Shown here: in pieces, positions 1 through 8,222 of the stretch
How the letters are laid out: the number at the start of each line of letters is the position of its first letter
Position numbering within the stretch: position 1 is the first letter of the stretch
The notes under the pieces: generated by a model
The model's database searches: none
What the model was told of the DNA's origin: nothing
What the model saw: the letters and a program-made list of their open reading frames with translations, nothing else
Made by a program: the position numbers and the translations under genes
DNA from: Oscillospiraceae bacterium
GTDB taxonomy: Bacteria; Bacillota; Clostridia; Oscillospirales; SIG627
DNA length: 64,000 bases
Assembly (NCBI GenBank): GCA_015063605.1
Contig: SVTV01000015.1
Span: 1-64,000, forward strand
Direction: 5' to 3'

Positions 1-34
1 TCGTTCCGAGCGAGAAAGATTTCCTCTATACATA

Positions 35-310
35 TTAATCCTCCGTATCTGCTAATCCACAGGACACCAAATCCGCACGTTCTCTTAATTCATCATCGAT
101 AACAGAGTATACATTATCGAACCACTTCGAATGCTCAATTGTTTTTCCAGTGGCAATAGCGTTGTCAATGTTAAGATGCCCGTAAAACCTAATAGTGGTA
201 TCGATTGTCGCGTGACCGAGCCACTGTTGTACCAGTGCTAATGAGACCTTACCAAGACCAATCATATGAGTGGCAAAAGTGTGGCGCATATCGTGATATC
301 TTACATTGGA
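35..310 (-). pseudogene. Tyrosine recombinase (integrase) C-terminal fragment
   Basis: The reading frame carries the C-terminal catalytic part of a phage/ICE-type tyrosine recombinase: HDMRHTFATH supplies the H-x-x-R catalytic pair, LGHA the next histidine, and the Tyr of RFYGHL is the expected nucleophile. The N-terminal arm- and core-binding domains and the first catalytic Arg are missing. Homology begins abruptly near position 307, where it meets the start of a FliB-like frame running in the same direction. Stop at 35. I read it as the remnant of an integrated element left by a deletion or recombination event; it cannot be an active recombinase. Confidence 0.8.
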
Positions 311-311
311 C

Positions 312-446
312 ACCGAGAAGATCAAAGTAATTTTTCATTGAGATCGATACAGGCCAACCAACACAGCAAGCAGACCTGCAATCTCCCATCTTGCAGGAGA
401 ATTTCAAATAATAATCCGGAAAAAGAAATTGATGTGTTTCTTTCAT
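312..446 (-). pseudogene. FliB-like (flagellin lysine N-methylase family) N-terminal fragment
   Basis: About 45 codons starting with MKETHQFLFPDYYLKF contain the cysteine signature of the FliB/CxxCxxCC family: C18, C23, C27 and C28 followed by G-W (CRSACCVGW). Members of this family are normally several hundred residues long; here similarity ends at the LLG near position 312, and the next base pairs belong to an integrase frame. The two fragments lie in different frames, so no fused protein is made. No strong ribosome-binding site precedes the ATG at 446. Recognition rests on the cysteine pattern only. Confidence 0.6.
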
Positions 447-495
447 AAACCGATTTTAGTTTTTCACTTCCTTAATAAAAGCATGAATCAAAAGT

Positions 496-535
496 GTACC
501 GCTTTTCAAATTTTGAAAGCGGTACAAGCTTTTTT
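496..535. terminator. Perfect 10-bp hairpin, terminator-like
   Basis: GTACCGCTTT (496-505) pairs perfectly with AAAGCGGTAC (516-525). On the plus strand a T6 run follows closely; on the minus strand, downstream of tatD, the tail is only ACTTTTG. It could end leftward transcription from tatD or rightward transcription from the integrase scar. The rest of 447-608 shows nothing else I recognise. Confidence 0.6.
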
Positions 536-608
536 GATGGCGAGTATTATAAATCAAAATACTATAATTTTTTGAGTGAAAAGGTGAAAAAAAGATGATA
601 TTTTTTGC

Positions 609-1517
609 TTATGAAAGTGAAAGATTTGTTGTTTTTTGCACGTTTTGAAAATGCATGGGTAATAGTGAAAAGGTTTCTACAGTATTTTTGAATATAAGCT
701 CCTCTACAGTTGCGCAAGACACGCCGTGAAGCTCTGCGATCTTGCGTATTACCGATGGAAGGATCAATGAAGAATTGCATAATCTTCTTCTCTGATTTCT
801 GCTGCATGAAATGTCTTTTATATCAGGTAAAACAAAAGGAGCATCGGTTTCAACCATAAGAGAGCCTATCGGAATATTTGAGACTATTTCGCACAATTCC
901 TTTCCCTTTTCATCATTGAGTAGAAGCTTTCCGCCGATTCCCAAAGAAAAGCCAAGGGCGATATATTCTTTTGCAGAGCTCATATCGCCCGAAAAGCAAT
1001 GGACTACACCGCCGTGAAGCATTTTCTTATACTTTGTCAAGATCTTCAAGGCATCGTGATCTGCATCACGAATATGGAGTATAAGCGGCAAATTCAGACG
1101 GTAAGCCAATTTTATATGGTAAACGAACCAAAGCTTTTGAAGGAATCTGTGTTGTTCGCATCGCGGATAATGATAATCAAGTCCCGTTTCGCCTATTGCG
1201 ACGGGGCTGCTTTCTTTTGCAAGCCTTGATACTTCCCTTCTGTTTCTCCATTTTGTGCGGATACATCTTGTCGGATGTACACCTATGGAATGCCACATAT
1301 AATCACGGTGTTCTTCCGTAAGCTTGAGCTGTTTACCCAGGTCATCAAAGCCGATAGATGCCTCAATAGTACCTACTATTCCATTTTCTTTCATTTGGAG
1401 GAACAAGCTTTCAAGGTCAGTATTTATTATATCATATCCTTCATCGCTTTCGCAAATAGATGGAAATTCATTATTAAATCTGTTATGTGCGTAATGTGCA
1501 TGGGAATCTATTATCAA
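609..1517 (-). CDS. tatD: TatD family metal-dependent hydrolase
   Basis: A 302-residue TatD-type amidohydrolase-fold nuclease, cytoplasmic. Visible family motifs in order: DSHAHY (H-x-H metal pair near residue 5), GETGLDYH with the metal-bridging Glu, LHIRDAD, VHCFSG and ETDAPF with the final Asp. Length is slightly above the usual ~255-265 because of a C-terminal extension after the helix PSVIRKIAELHG. The start appears to be TTG at 1517, with AAAGGA about nine bases upstream. Family members are 3'-5' DNases/RNases used in nucleic-acid turnover and repair. It stands alone between the integrase scar and a nitroreductase. All metal ligands seem present, so it is probably active. Confidence 0.9.
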   Translation of the reverse strand: MIIDSHAHYAHNRFNNEFPSICESDEGYDIINTDLESLFLQMKENGIVGTIEASIGFDDLGKQLKLTEEHRDYMWHSIGVHPTRCIRTKWRNRREVSRLAKESSPVAIGETGLDYHYPRCEQHRFLQKLWFVYHIKLAYRLNLPLILHIRDADHDALKILTKYKKMLHGGVVHCFSGDMSSAKEYIALGFSLGIGGKLLLNDEKGKELCEIVSNIPIGSLMVETDAPFVLPDIKDISCSRNQRRRLCNSSLILPSVIRKIAELHGVSCATVEELIFKNTVETFSLLPMHFQNVQKTTNLSLS

Positions 1518-1566
1518 ATCCTCTTTTCCTTTCCGAGTTTTCTTTTATATTCTCATATTAACTACT

Positions 1567-2097
1567 CTATACCATGTATGTGATGAGTTCATCGGTGGTT
1601 TTACGCTTTTTGACTCGCAAGGTATCGTCGGATGCGGCATAACCAAGGGTGATCACAAGGCGTACCGATCCTTCAAGAGAGCAAGCCTCACGGATCTGAG
1701 CATCATCGAGCCAACCGAGTATGCAGGTACCCAAGCCTTGAGCTGTAGCTTCGGCTGTAATATATGCCGCAAGAATACCGATATCGATGGAGCGGTAATC
1801 TATTCCTTTTGCTTTCGAGCCCAGAGCCGCGGTAGCAACATACGGCTTTTCGGAGATAACTATCAACACCGGTGCATCGGAAGCAAATTTATTCATACCC
1901 ATGCCCTGAACGGCCTTTACTACCTTTTTCGCCGTTTCGCCGCGGCATACGGTTATATGGTACGGCTGTCCGTTGCAAGCCGAGGGTGCGAGGCGCGCCG
2001 ATTCAAGTATTCGTTCAAGCTTCTCGTTTTCCACCTGTTGTGAGGGATCGTACTTTCTGCATGATTGCCTGTTTTCAGCTATTTCTGTGAAATTCAT
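1567..2097 (-). CDS. Nitroreductase family protein (FMN-dependent)
   Basis: A 176-residue nitroreductase-fold oxidoreductase. The N-terminal NRQSCRKYDP is the FMN-phosphate-binding Arg-rich signature, RLAPSACNGQPYHI is the family loop, and the C-terminal half contains the dinucleotide-side helix (IDIGILAAYITAEATAQGLG) broken by GTCILGW and a closing RVKKRKTTDELI. Such small Clostridia members reduce nitroaromatics, quinones or unknown substrates with NAD(P)H. The ATG is preceded by AAAAGGAG at a good distance, and a possible promoter (TTGTTT, 17 bases, TATTAT) lies just upstream. Substrate cannot be inferred from the sequence. Confidence 0.88.
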   Translation of the reverse strand: MNFTEIAENRQSCRKYDPSQQVENEKLERILESARLAPSACNGQPYHITVCRGETAKKVVKAVQGMGMNKFASDAPVLIVISEKPYVATAALGSKAKGIDYRSIDIGILAAYITAEATAQGLGTCILGWLDDAQIREACSLEGSVRLVITLGYAASDDTLRVKKRKTTDELITYMV

Positions 2098-2521
2098 ATG
2101 GGGCTCCTTTTATAAAATAATATTCGATGTATTTTGATCAAACAATGGTTGCAACGATGGAGTGCGAAGAAGCGGCGGTAAAATACAAATGAAATCACAG
2201 TTCTCCGTCACGCTCTTCCCATTTCTTGGGCTCGTCGGTCATTTTATGTAATTTCTGATGCTATCTTGCACGGTGATGCACCGCACTTTCAAAGGATCGT
2301 GCACCCTGCCGTGGCAACACCGCTATTATAATTATAATTTTTTTGCATTTTCTGCACCACCCAAATGGGATAAAATGGGTAGGAAAAGGAAGATTATTTC
2401 GGAAAGTGTGGGGTTTTGGGGTGGTATTACGTTGAAAAAATCCGCCTTGAATTTTTAATTCATGTGCGGCTTTGAGAATCAGTATAAGGTTGTATCATAG
2501 AAAAAAGTAATCGTGTTTATG
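2098..2521. other. Gene-free stretch between nitroreductase and CRISPR array
   Basis: About 420 bases with no convincing gene. The only long plus-strand frame (2258-2458) has no ribosome-binding site and a composition unlike the neighbours. The right end is the distal flank of the CRISPR array, which would receive array transcription; no clear terminator hairpin is visible before the nitroreductase promoter. Confidence 0.6.
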
Positions 2522-2745
2522 ATCTACAATAGTAGAAATTTAAAGGGTATATTAGACGGAGATCAAGTCCTCCTACGCAACAGATCTACAATAGTAGAAA
2601 TTTAAAGGGTATATTAGACTACCTTCGCCAAACGTGCTTCCGCATTCATCTACAATAGTAGAAATTTAAAGGGTATATTAGACTGCACACATTTTCACTT
2701 TTTGTGATAATCTACAATAGTAGAAATTTAAAGGGTATATTAGAC
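2522..2745 (-). CRISPR. Type V-A (Cas12a) CRISPR array, 4 repeats, 3 spacers
   Basis: Four identical 36-nt repeats at 2522-2557, 2584-2619, 2648-2683 and 2710-2745 enclose spacers of 26, 28 and 26 nt. Read on the minus strand each repeat starts GTCTAATATACCC and ends with the Cas12a handle AATTTCTACTATTGTAGAT, in which TCTAC and GTAGA form the 5-bp stem around the loop TATT. The array therefore points the same way as cas12a, and its leader is at higher coordinates. No repeat degeneracy is seen even at the distal end. No match to a spacer was noticed elsewhere in this window. The array is short, in keeping with the loss of the adaptation genes. Confidence 0.97.
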
Positions 2746-2819
2746 CCCTAATGCTTTTTTGTTTGTCGGATATAACCAAAATAATGACGCATTAATATAA
2801 AAAAACGACCATCTTTTCA

Positions 2820-2833
2820 TCTAACATACCCTT
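2820..2833 (-). repeat. Anti-repeat complementary to the 5' part of the CRISPR repeat
   Basis: On the minus strand AAGGGTATGTTAGA is complementary to the repeat segment TCTAATATACCCTT over 14 bases, with one G-U wobble. It sits immediately downstream of the predicted array promoter, so it would lie at or next to the 5' end of the pre-crRNA. It may equally be a decayed, inverted repeat copy. Confidence 0.6.
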
Positions 2834-2842
2834 CTTTCCAAT

Positions 2843-2872
2843 ATTATAACATATTAAGACCCGGGTTTGCAA
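2843..2872 (-). promoter_or_regulatory. Predicted promoter of the CRISPR array
   Basis: Minus-strand -35 TTGCAA (2867-2872), an 18-base spacer and a perfect -10 TATAAT (2843-2848). Transcription would start near 2836, about 90 bases before the first repeat, inside the gap between the cas4 stub and the array. The leader contains the anti-repeat. Confidence 0.65.
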
Positions 2873-2878
2873 CTGTTT

Positions 2879-2957
2879 TTATGAAATAATTATCAAATCA
2901 CTGTCCTCATTCTTAGCAAACCCATATTTATATGTTTTGCCCATAGTAAATTGTTGA
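2879..2957 (-). pseudogene. Short reading-frame relic after the cas4 stub, possible cas2 tail
   Basis: Shifting frame just before the cas4 stop opens about 25 codons ending GFAKNEDSDLIIIS and a stop at 2879. The acidic patch followed by consecutive isoleucines resembles the C-terminal strand of Cas2 proteins, which would fit a deletion that removed the rest of cas4, all of cas1 and most of cas2. This is inference from a very short segment and may be chance. Confidence 0.3.
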
Positions 2958-3239
2958 GATATGTTTTTTTCTTTCTGTCAAAACACCTTTTTCGGAATCA
3001 AAAGTGTCAATTCTTCCGCACAGGTTGTATTTTTCGCAAAAAACAGATATGCCTTGCAACATACTCCTTTTTGAAGAATATGTTGCAAGATCCGAATTTT
3101 TATGTGATTCCGTTCCGTCAAGCTGATATGCGCTTTGAATAAGCAGGTTGTCATCGGAATCCAAAGAATGAAAATAAATCGAAACCGGGCAGAAAATAAA
3201 ATCGTTCAATGTGGTTATTGCAATTGGGTTTTCACTCAT
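2928..3239 (-). pseudogene. cas4: Truncated Cas4 (N-terminal part)
   Basis: A 103-residue frame whose ATG overlaps the cas12a stop codon in an ATGA arrangement, the usual translational coupling in V-A operons. ITTLNDFIFCPVSIYFHSL is the Cas4 start, with the first iron-sulfur cysteine; CGRIDTFD and VLTERKKH give the D and E-x-K of the RecB-type nuclease core. Normal Cas4 runs on with a QxxxY-type helix and a cluster of three cysteines; here the frame stops after ISTIYYGQNI, so the iron-sulfur cluster cannot form. Cas4 trims prespacers and selects PAMs with Cas1-Cas2, none of which is intact here. Probably non-functional. Confidence 0.8.
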
Positions 3240-6200
3240 TTCTGAACCCATTCAAGCCATTCGGCATTTGTAATAGCCAAATTAACATTCTTCAATTTGT
3301 CATCATCTGTTTCTTTGATCTTTTCAATTGCCCAAAGCGCTTTTCTTGCAATATTGTAAGCACCGTTTGCATCTGCGTTTCCGGGCAATCGAGAACAATA
3401 TTCCGGATAGTTTCTGCTATCATAAAAAACACCGTCTTTATCTTTAACGGGAGATATCAAATAGTCTAAATCGGTATTACCCGTCTCACTGTTTCTCAAC
3501 TGTAATGTATTTGCAAAGAGTGCGATAAAAGATTTGAAGAATTCTTCCGATGACTGATTCAATATCGATTCTTTCAAGTCATTTTTCATGTAATCAATAT
3601 TGTATCGGTCAAATAAATTTTTAAACTCGGTTGTCAAAACTATTGTTTTGCTATCCCAAGCGCTGTTTTTATCTTTGTTGCGATAATTGATGATCCTTTC
3701 ACCGAAGGTGCATATCGTCCATTCCTTTTTATAAGATGCATTTGTTCCGGGAAATTTTGAAAGATCAATATCAAATTCAAAGTATTCATTTTCGGGGTTA
3801 CAATTGTATCTTATGGCATCTATTTTATTTATGAATTCCAAGGAATCCTTTTTGCTCGAATATTTAGGCTTGATAAGATCGGCAAATCCGGTAACAGGAT
3901 CGATCTTACTAGTTAACCAAGCGGGGACGTAGAAGATAAAACCGTTTTGTTTACCTTTATTTACGCCTTCAACCTTATTTGTGAGCTGATATGCTTTCAA
4001 TAAACCGCCGTTTTCGTTGATATCCGCATCCTTGCTTACAAGATAGTTCAACTTTTCAATTAACATATTCTCGAATTTTTGGTAGACCTGCTTTTCTACA
4101 TTAAATCTGCCTTTTTTGAAGCCGAAATTCAGATCTTCCATAGCTATTATGGCATCATATTTCAAAACGAGCTTATAGATCTCGTGAACGACCTGACTCA
4201 GATAACCTTCCTTGAGTTCTTTTATGTTTTGAATTGCACCCCAATTCTTTCTTGCATCTTGTCTGTCTTCTTCTATTTTAGAGAGTAAGTGGTGATAATC
4301 AACCGTTGTATCATTTGACGAGGTGATCATATTCAATGACTTCTGCAATACGATATCACCGTTATTATCTATAACGCAAACATACAAAAGATTTCTTTCG
4401 CCTCTGTCTATACCGATCACATAGTTCTTGCCGCAGTCTTTAACCGCTTTTCTGACTTCATCGTTTATCGACTTCTTACCGTCAGCTTTGAAATTCAAGG
4501 TAATCGGAATATGCAATGAGAACTGTCTCTTTGTGTACCTTCTGTCTTTAATGATATCGTACGGGAAAACACTCATTTCTTTTTTTCTGAGTTTATTCTT
4601 ATTCGCCAACTTCTCATTGGCATTATGTATGGTCAGTTCATCTTCATTTATGCTGGGTTCACGATAAAACATTTCTGCCTCACCGTCCAACTTATAAACA
4701 ACATCCTTTAAATTTTCTTCATCGAACAACATTTTGAAATACATTGTATGAAGATTGGGCTTGCCATGACTATGATCGGAAAAATCCTTATTGTAAATGC
4801 GGAAAAGATATAACTGTCCGGATTCAACCATTTCGGAAATATAACTTTCCGGAATGTTCTTAATTTTAATTGAGTACCCTTGTTCCTTTACCTCGTTATA
4901 AAATTCACTTATGTCGTTATAAGTTTCGGTAGGAGAAAACTCAAAGCCGAATTGTGACCAGTCTTCGTGCTTTTCGATAGACTCTTTAAAGAAATCGATG
5001 AATTCGTGACAATCTTTTAAGTTGAAATTCTTACCTTTTTTGAAGGACTCTTTTTCTCTTATAGACATAATTTTGCTGTTGGGCTTGAATCTGTCTAAAT
5101 TCGATTCAGCAAAAAACACTTTTGGCAGCATTTTATTAGGTCCCGGCAAAAGCTTGTATTCAATTTTTTGATAAAATGATTCAGAGTTACATTCGGGTGG
5201 GTCTAAGAATATTTTATTATTGCTTTTATCCATGATAGCAAGATAATAATTGTTATCTTTTCTTAACAGCACAGTTCTGTAATCACGTTCTTTGTTTTTA
5301 TCCCAACCTGCCAAGAGCTGCGGATTATCAAAATTAAGCTTGATCTTTTCTGTGGAATACGGCTTTTTGGTAACATAATTTCTGACCTTGTCATAAAGCG
5401 CATCTATAGTTGAAAATGCGTTGATACAGGGTAAAAACTCACCGTAGAACAGTTCATCCTTTATTTCCTCTTTGCCGGATCCCATTAACGGCTTTATGAT
5501 TCGTTCCAGCTCTTTTACACCGTCGAGCAATTCCTTTATTACCTTAATTGCATCATAATTAAAGCACAGCTTTTTTGATGAAGTATCCTCTGTAACGGAA
5601 ATGAATTCAACATACGCATTGTACTTCTTTTGAACGTCATTTACGAAAGTAACAACTTTGTCCTTATAGAAATCGGAAATAAGATTTTTGCAATTATCGC
5701 TCTCCCCGAATTCCTGCAGATCGGATATTGAAAAGGACAGAGATTTCTTATATTCTTTATCACGTTGTTCAAAATATTTATCGGATCTCTTTATATCCTT
5801 CAGCGGGTGAGTCTTCTCATATTTGGCGTTCCAGCCTTGACGCACGGCACTCCAATCGTTAAATACCGCATTTGAAATATCGGTTACGGCAGTTCCCGAA
5901 CCAACATAAATATGATCCAAATCATAATCACCAAATCGATCAAACAGCTCGGAAAGTTCTTTCAAAGTTTCATTTAATGAACCGAAGCATTCCTTTATAG
6001 AATCGAACACATCTTCATCATTTTCAAAGCTCTGCGGAATGAACGATATAGATTCTTTGTCGGACAAGATCTGCTTATACAACATTTTTAATAACGGCAG
6101 CTTTTTATTCTTATCGATCTTTATTACTATTTGATTATATAAGTTAATACACTCATTCAAGCCCTTAACCTTTACTCCGCTCTCTTTTGTATAACCGCCA

Positions 6201-6952
6201 ATGATCCCGTTATACCGATCGATACCGCCCTGAGATAAAACTGATACGAAATAATCAACAGTAAAAATAATATCGATATCAACACCAAAAAGTTCTGCAG
6301 ACAAATCATTGATCGCTTTGATATCATTCGGATCAAGAGCTCCGATGACTTTTCTGTATGTAGATGTGTTATCTAAAAACTTAGGCAGATTCTCATTAAT
6401 GCATCTGTTCGCAACACCGGTAGTATGCGCTTCCGATGTATATATATTCTTCCTGTTTTCGTTGAATCCGCGGAAGTATGTGAAAAAGTTTTGGAATTCC
6501 TCTATTGTTGAAAGATCCTCCTTATTATTCAAGCACTCCGGCAGAATATCTTTTACAATTTCCTTAGCAAATAATAGCTTGAACTCTTTATCAGACGAGA
6601 AAACGTCACCAATATACTTTCTCATATTATTTTCAGATTCTTCCATAGCTTTAATTTCGGAATCGGTTTTATTATTCTTAAAATAAAGATCGGCATAATT
6701 ACGCAATTGTTCGATAAACAATTTATTGAGCTTTGTGTCGTAGGAAAATTCATTCAATTTTCTTTCGATAAAAGCTTTATGATATTCATCAATTATTTTT
6801 TTGGCTTTCTTATATTCCACAGATCTCTTTTTATCATTTTCGAGTATGCAAGCATTATTGAAATTTTCTTCCGTCTTACCTACCGGGATCAATGAAAACC
6901 TTAATGTTTTAGAAATCGGATACTTGTTAATAAAACCATCAATTTTTTTCAT
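3236..6952 (-). CDS. cas12a: CRISPR-associated endonuclease Cas12a (Cpf1)
   Basis: A complete 1238-residue Cas12a, an RNA-guided DNA endonuclease that processes its own crRNAs. It starts with the WED-I signature (INKYPISKTLRFSLIP). The PAM-side motif GPNKMLPK has its Lys at 607. Candidate crRNA-processing residues are H776, K785 and K802, matching H843, K852 and K869 of the Francisella enzyme. RuvC-I is GIDRGERNLLY with D849, the bridge helix has W904, RuvC-II is AMEDLNFGFKKGRF with E939, the Nuc arginine is R1153 in LQLRNS, and RuvC-III is GNADANGAYNIARK with D1194. All catalytic residues are present and there is no frameshift. AAGGAG precedes the ATG. The gene is visibly more AT-rich than flanking metabolic genes, suggesting transfer. 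It is followed by the cas4 stub and the array. Confidence 0.97.
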   Translation of the reverse strand: MKKIDGFINKYPISKTLRFSLIPVGKTEENFNNACILENDKKRSVEYKKAKKIIDEYHKAFIERKLNEFSYDTKLNKLFIEQLRNYADLYFKNNKTDSEIKAMEESENNMRKYIGDVFSSDKEFKLLFAKEIVKDILPECLNNKEDLSTIEEFQNFFTYFRGFNENRKNIYTSEAHTTGVANRCINENLPKFLDNTSTYRKVIGALDPNDIKAINDLSAELFGVDIDIIFTVDYFVSVLSQGGIDRYNGIIGGYTKESGVKVKGLNECINLYNQIVIKIDKNKKLPLLKMLYKQILSDKESISFIPQSFENDEDVFDSIKECFGSLNETLKELSELFDRFGDYDLDHIYVGSGTAVTDISNAVFNDWSAVRQGWNAKYEKTHPLKDIKRSDKYFEQRDKEYKKSLSFSISDLQEFGESDNCKNLISDFYKDKVVTFVNDVQKKYNAYVEFISVTEDTSSKKLCFNYDAIKVIKELLDGVKELERIIKPLMGSGKEEIKDELFYGEFLPCINAFSTIDALYDKVRNYVTKKPYSTEKIKLNFDNPQLLAGWDKNKERDYRTVLLRKDNNYYLAIMDKSNNKIFLDPPECNSESFYQKIEYKLLPGPNKMLPKVFFAESNLDRFKPNSKIMSIREKESFKKGKNFNLKDCHEFIDFFKESIEKHEDWSQFGFEFSPTETYNDISEFYNEVKEQGYSIKIKNIPESYISEMVESGQLYLFRIYNKDFSDHSHGKPNLHTMYFKMLFDEENLKDVVYKLDGEAEMFYREPSINEDELTIHNANEKLANKNKLRKKEMSVFPYDIIKDRRYTKRQFSLHIPITLNFKADGKKSINDEVRKAVKDCGKNYVIGIDRGERNLLYVCVIDNNGDIVLQKSLNMITSSNDTTVDYHHLLSKIEEDRQDARKNWGAIQNIKELKEGYLSQVVHEIYKLVLKYDAIIAMEDLNFGFKKGRFNVEKQVYQKFENMLIEKLNYLVSKDADINENGGLLKAYQLTNKVEGVNKGKQNGFIFYVPAWLTSKIDPVTGFADLIKPKYSSKKDSLEFINKIDAIRYNCNPENEYFEFDIDLSKFPGTNASYKKEWTICTFGERIINYRNKDKNSAWDSKTIVLTTEFKNLFDRYNIDYMKNDLKESILNQSSEEFFKSFIALFANTLQLRNSETGNTDLDYLISPVKDKDGVFYDSRNYPEYCSRLPGNADANGAYNIARKALWAIEKIKETDDDKLKNVNLAITNAEWLEWVQK

Positions 6953-7084
6953 GTTATACTCCTTATTATTTTGATATTACTTATGAATGACTTGGAATGG
7001 AATATTTTGAAATATGAGAAAAGCAAAAGAGACTAATGTTCCATTTTTCTTATTAATCATTTGATTTAAAGCTTTGCTGAATGT

Positions 7085-7112
7085 ATTATAACATAATTTT
7101 TACATAAAACAA
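7085..7112 (-). promoter_or_regulatory. Predicted cas12a promoter
   Basis: Minus-strand -10 TATAAT (7085-7090) with a weaker -35 TTGTTT (7107-7112), 16-base spacing. It would give a 5' untranslated region of about 125 bases that is AT-rich and shows no stable structure to the eye. Confidence 0.5.
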
Positions 7113-7173
7113 TATAGAACATCATTTTTTTAAAAATTTTTAAGTCGCTGAATTTCAAATAATTGTTTCCCCT

Positions 7174-7203
7174 CAAAAAAAGACCGCACATCGCGGTCTT
7201 CTT
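7174..7203 (-). terminator. Rho-independent terminator after the flavin-binding split-barrel gene
   Basis: AGACCGC (7181-7187) pairs with GCGGTCT (7193-7199) around a 5-base loop; on the minus strand a T7 run follows. It separates the upstream gene from the cas12a promoter. Confidence 0.85.
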
Positions 7204-7221
7204 CACATTAAAATATATAAT

Positions 7222-7692
7222 TCATGCCTCGTTGATAATTTTTCCCGTCATATATTCTACAGACATTTCAAGAACGATGGTATTGGCGGCATAGGTTTCG
7301 ATCTCCTTATCGATATAATCCATATCATCTGTAAATTTCTTACAGAAGGTGACTATCATATCACGGGACCATGATTCGGATATGGTTATCCTGCCGAAAA
7401 CGATCACGCTTTTGATATTGAGCGACCAATGACCGTCCTTATGAAAACCTTTATCGTAAACGCAGAAGGATGCTTTATCATTCATTTTAACGGCATCAAT
7501 TTTGTGACCGGACTTACCACTGTGGAAATAGATTTTATTTTCCGAAGGGCTGTAATAATAATTAATCGGAACGCCGTAAGGGTAGCCGTTGTCTCCGGTA
7601 AGAGACAAAACGCCTCTGACTTCATCAGTTAAAATTGCTTTGCATTCCTCGTCCGACAGCTTTTGTTTTATTCTTGTCAAGTCTCTGAACAT
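7222..7692 (-). CDS. Pyridoxamine 5'-phosphate oxidase-fold flavin-binding protein
   Basis: A ~156-residue split-barrel protein of the PNPOx-like/NimA-like group. The opening (MFRDLTRIKQKLSDEECKAIL) followed by RGVLSLTGDNGYPYGVPINYYY is the family's first beta-hairpin, and IYFHSGKSGHKIDAVK is the phosphate/flavin-binding stretch. Members bind FMN, F420 or haem and often serve as small reductases or resistance proteins. I chose the ATG at 7692 because GAGGAAG lies at correct distance; a GTG 15 bases upstream overlaps that site. Monocistronic with its own terminator. Substrate unknown. Confidence 0.82.
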   Translation of the reverse strand: MFRDLTRIKQKLSDEECKAILTDEVRGVLSLTGDNGYPYGVPINYYYSPSENKIYFHSGKSGHKIDAVKMNDKASFCVYDKGFHKDGHWSLNIKSVIVFGRITISESWSRDMIVTFCKKFTDDMDYIDKEIETYAANTIVLEMSVEYMTGKIINEA

Positions 7693-7944
7693 AATTCTCT
7701 TCCTCACTTTATTTTTGTCATCTGCGAATTCATGCGCTTATCAAAAATGTACACAAAATATACACTATTAAAAGCTTTGATTATGATATAATAAGCGTAT
7801 ACGAGCAGTATTCGTAATTATTGATCTATAACAGATACCGAATATCCGCAATAATAATTATAGCAGATATGTCAGGGAGAATCAAGATATTTTTTAAGAT
7901 CTGCGATTACGGAAACGAAGCGAGATCTCATAAGGGGGATAATT
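7693..7944. other. Intergenic region with extended -10 promoter for the FTR/thioredoxin pair
   Basis: A plus-strand TATAAT at 7787-7792 is preceded by TG at the extended -10 position (TGATATAAT); no good -35 is visible. It would start a ~150-base leader before the GTG at 7945. No other feature recognised. Confidence 0.45.
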
Positions 7945-8145
7945 GTGGCTGTAAGATTGAATGAAAACAAAGAAATAGTTGAGCAGGTAAAAAAGGGTCT
8001 TGAAGCAAAGGGCGGATACTGTCCTTGCAGACTTCCTAAATTACCGGAATATAAATGTATTTGCAAGGAATTCAAGGAACAGATAGCAGACCCCGATTTT
8101 GAGGGCTACTGCCACTGCATGTTATATTATAAATCAAAGGATTAA
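7945..8145 (+). CDS. Ferredoxin-thioredoxin reductase catalytic-subunit-like protein
   Basis: A 66-residue protein with three C-x-C pairs: C26-P-C28, C38-I-C40 and C56-H-C58. The CPC and CHC pairs are the hallmark of the ferredoxin:thioredoxin reductase catalytic (beta) subunit, in which four cysteines hold a 4Fe-4S cluster next to a redox-active disulfide. Spacings here (nine and fifteen residues between pairs) differ from the plant/cyanobacterial order (sixteen and eight), and the protein is much shorter. Start is GTG with AGGGGG upstream. It lies just before thioredoxin on the same strand, so it likely passes ferredoxin electrons to thioredoxin. No variable (alpha) subunit or thioredoxin reductase gene is nearby. 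Confidence 0.75.
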   Translation: MAVRLNENKEIVEQVKKGLEAKGGYCPCRLPKLPEYKCICKEFKEQIADPDFEGYCHCMLYYKSKD

Positions 8146-8222
8146 ACTGTGCGTATTGTTTAAAGCATTGCACATAATAACATTGAAACATTTTCGGTAT
8201 TTACCGTAACAAGGAGAAAAAT

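Noticed and set aside
2258-2458. 66-codon plus-strand frame between nitroreductase and array
   Set aside because: No ribosome-binding site, no recognisable motif, composition like intergenic DNA.
2858-2867. Palindrome GACCCGGGTT-type sequence between -35 and -10 of the array promoter as an operator
   Set aside because: Only eight perfectly symmetric bases (ACCCGGGT); too short to claim a regulator site.
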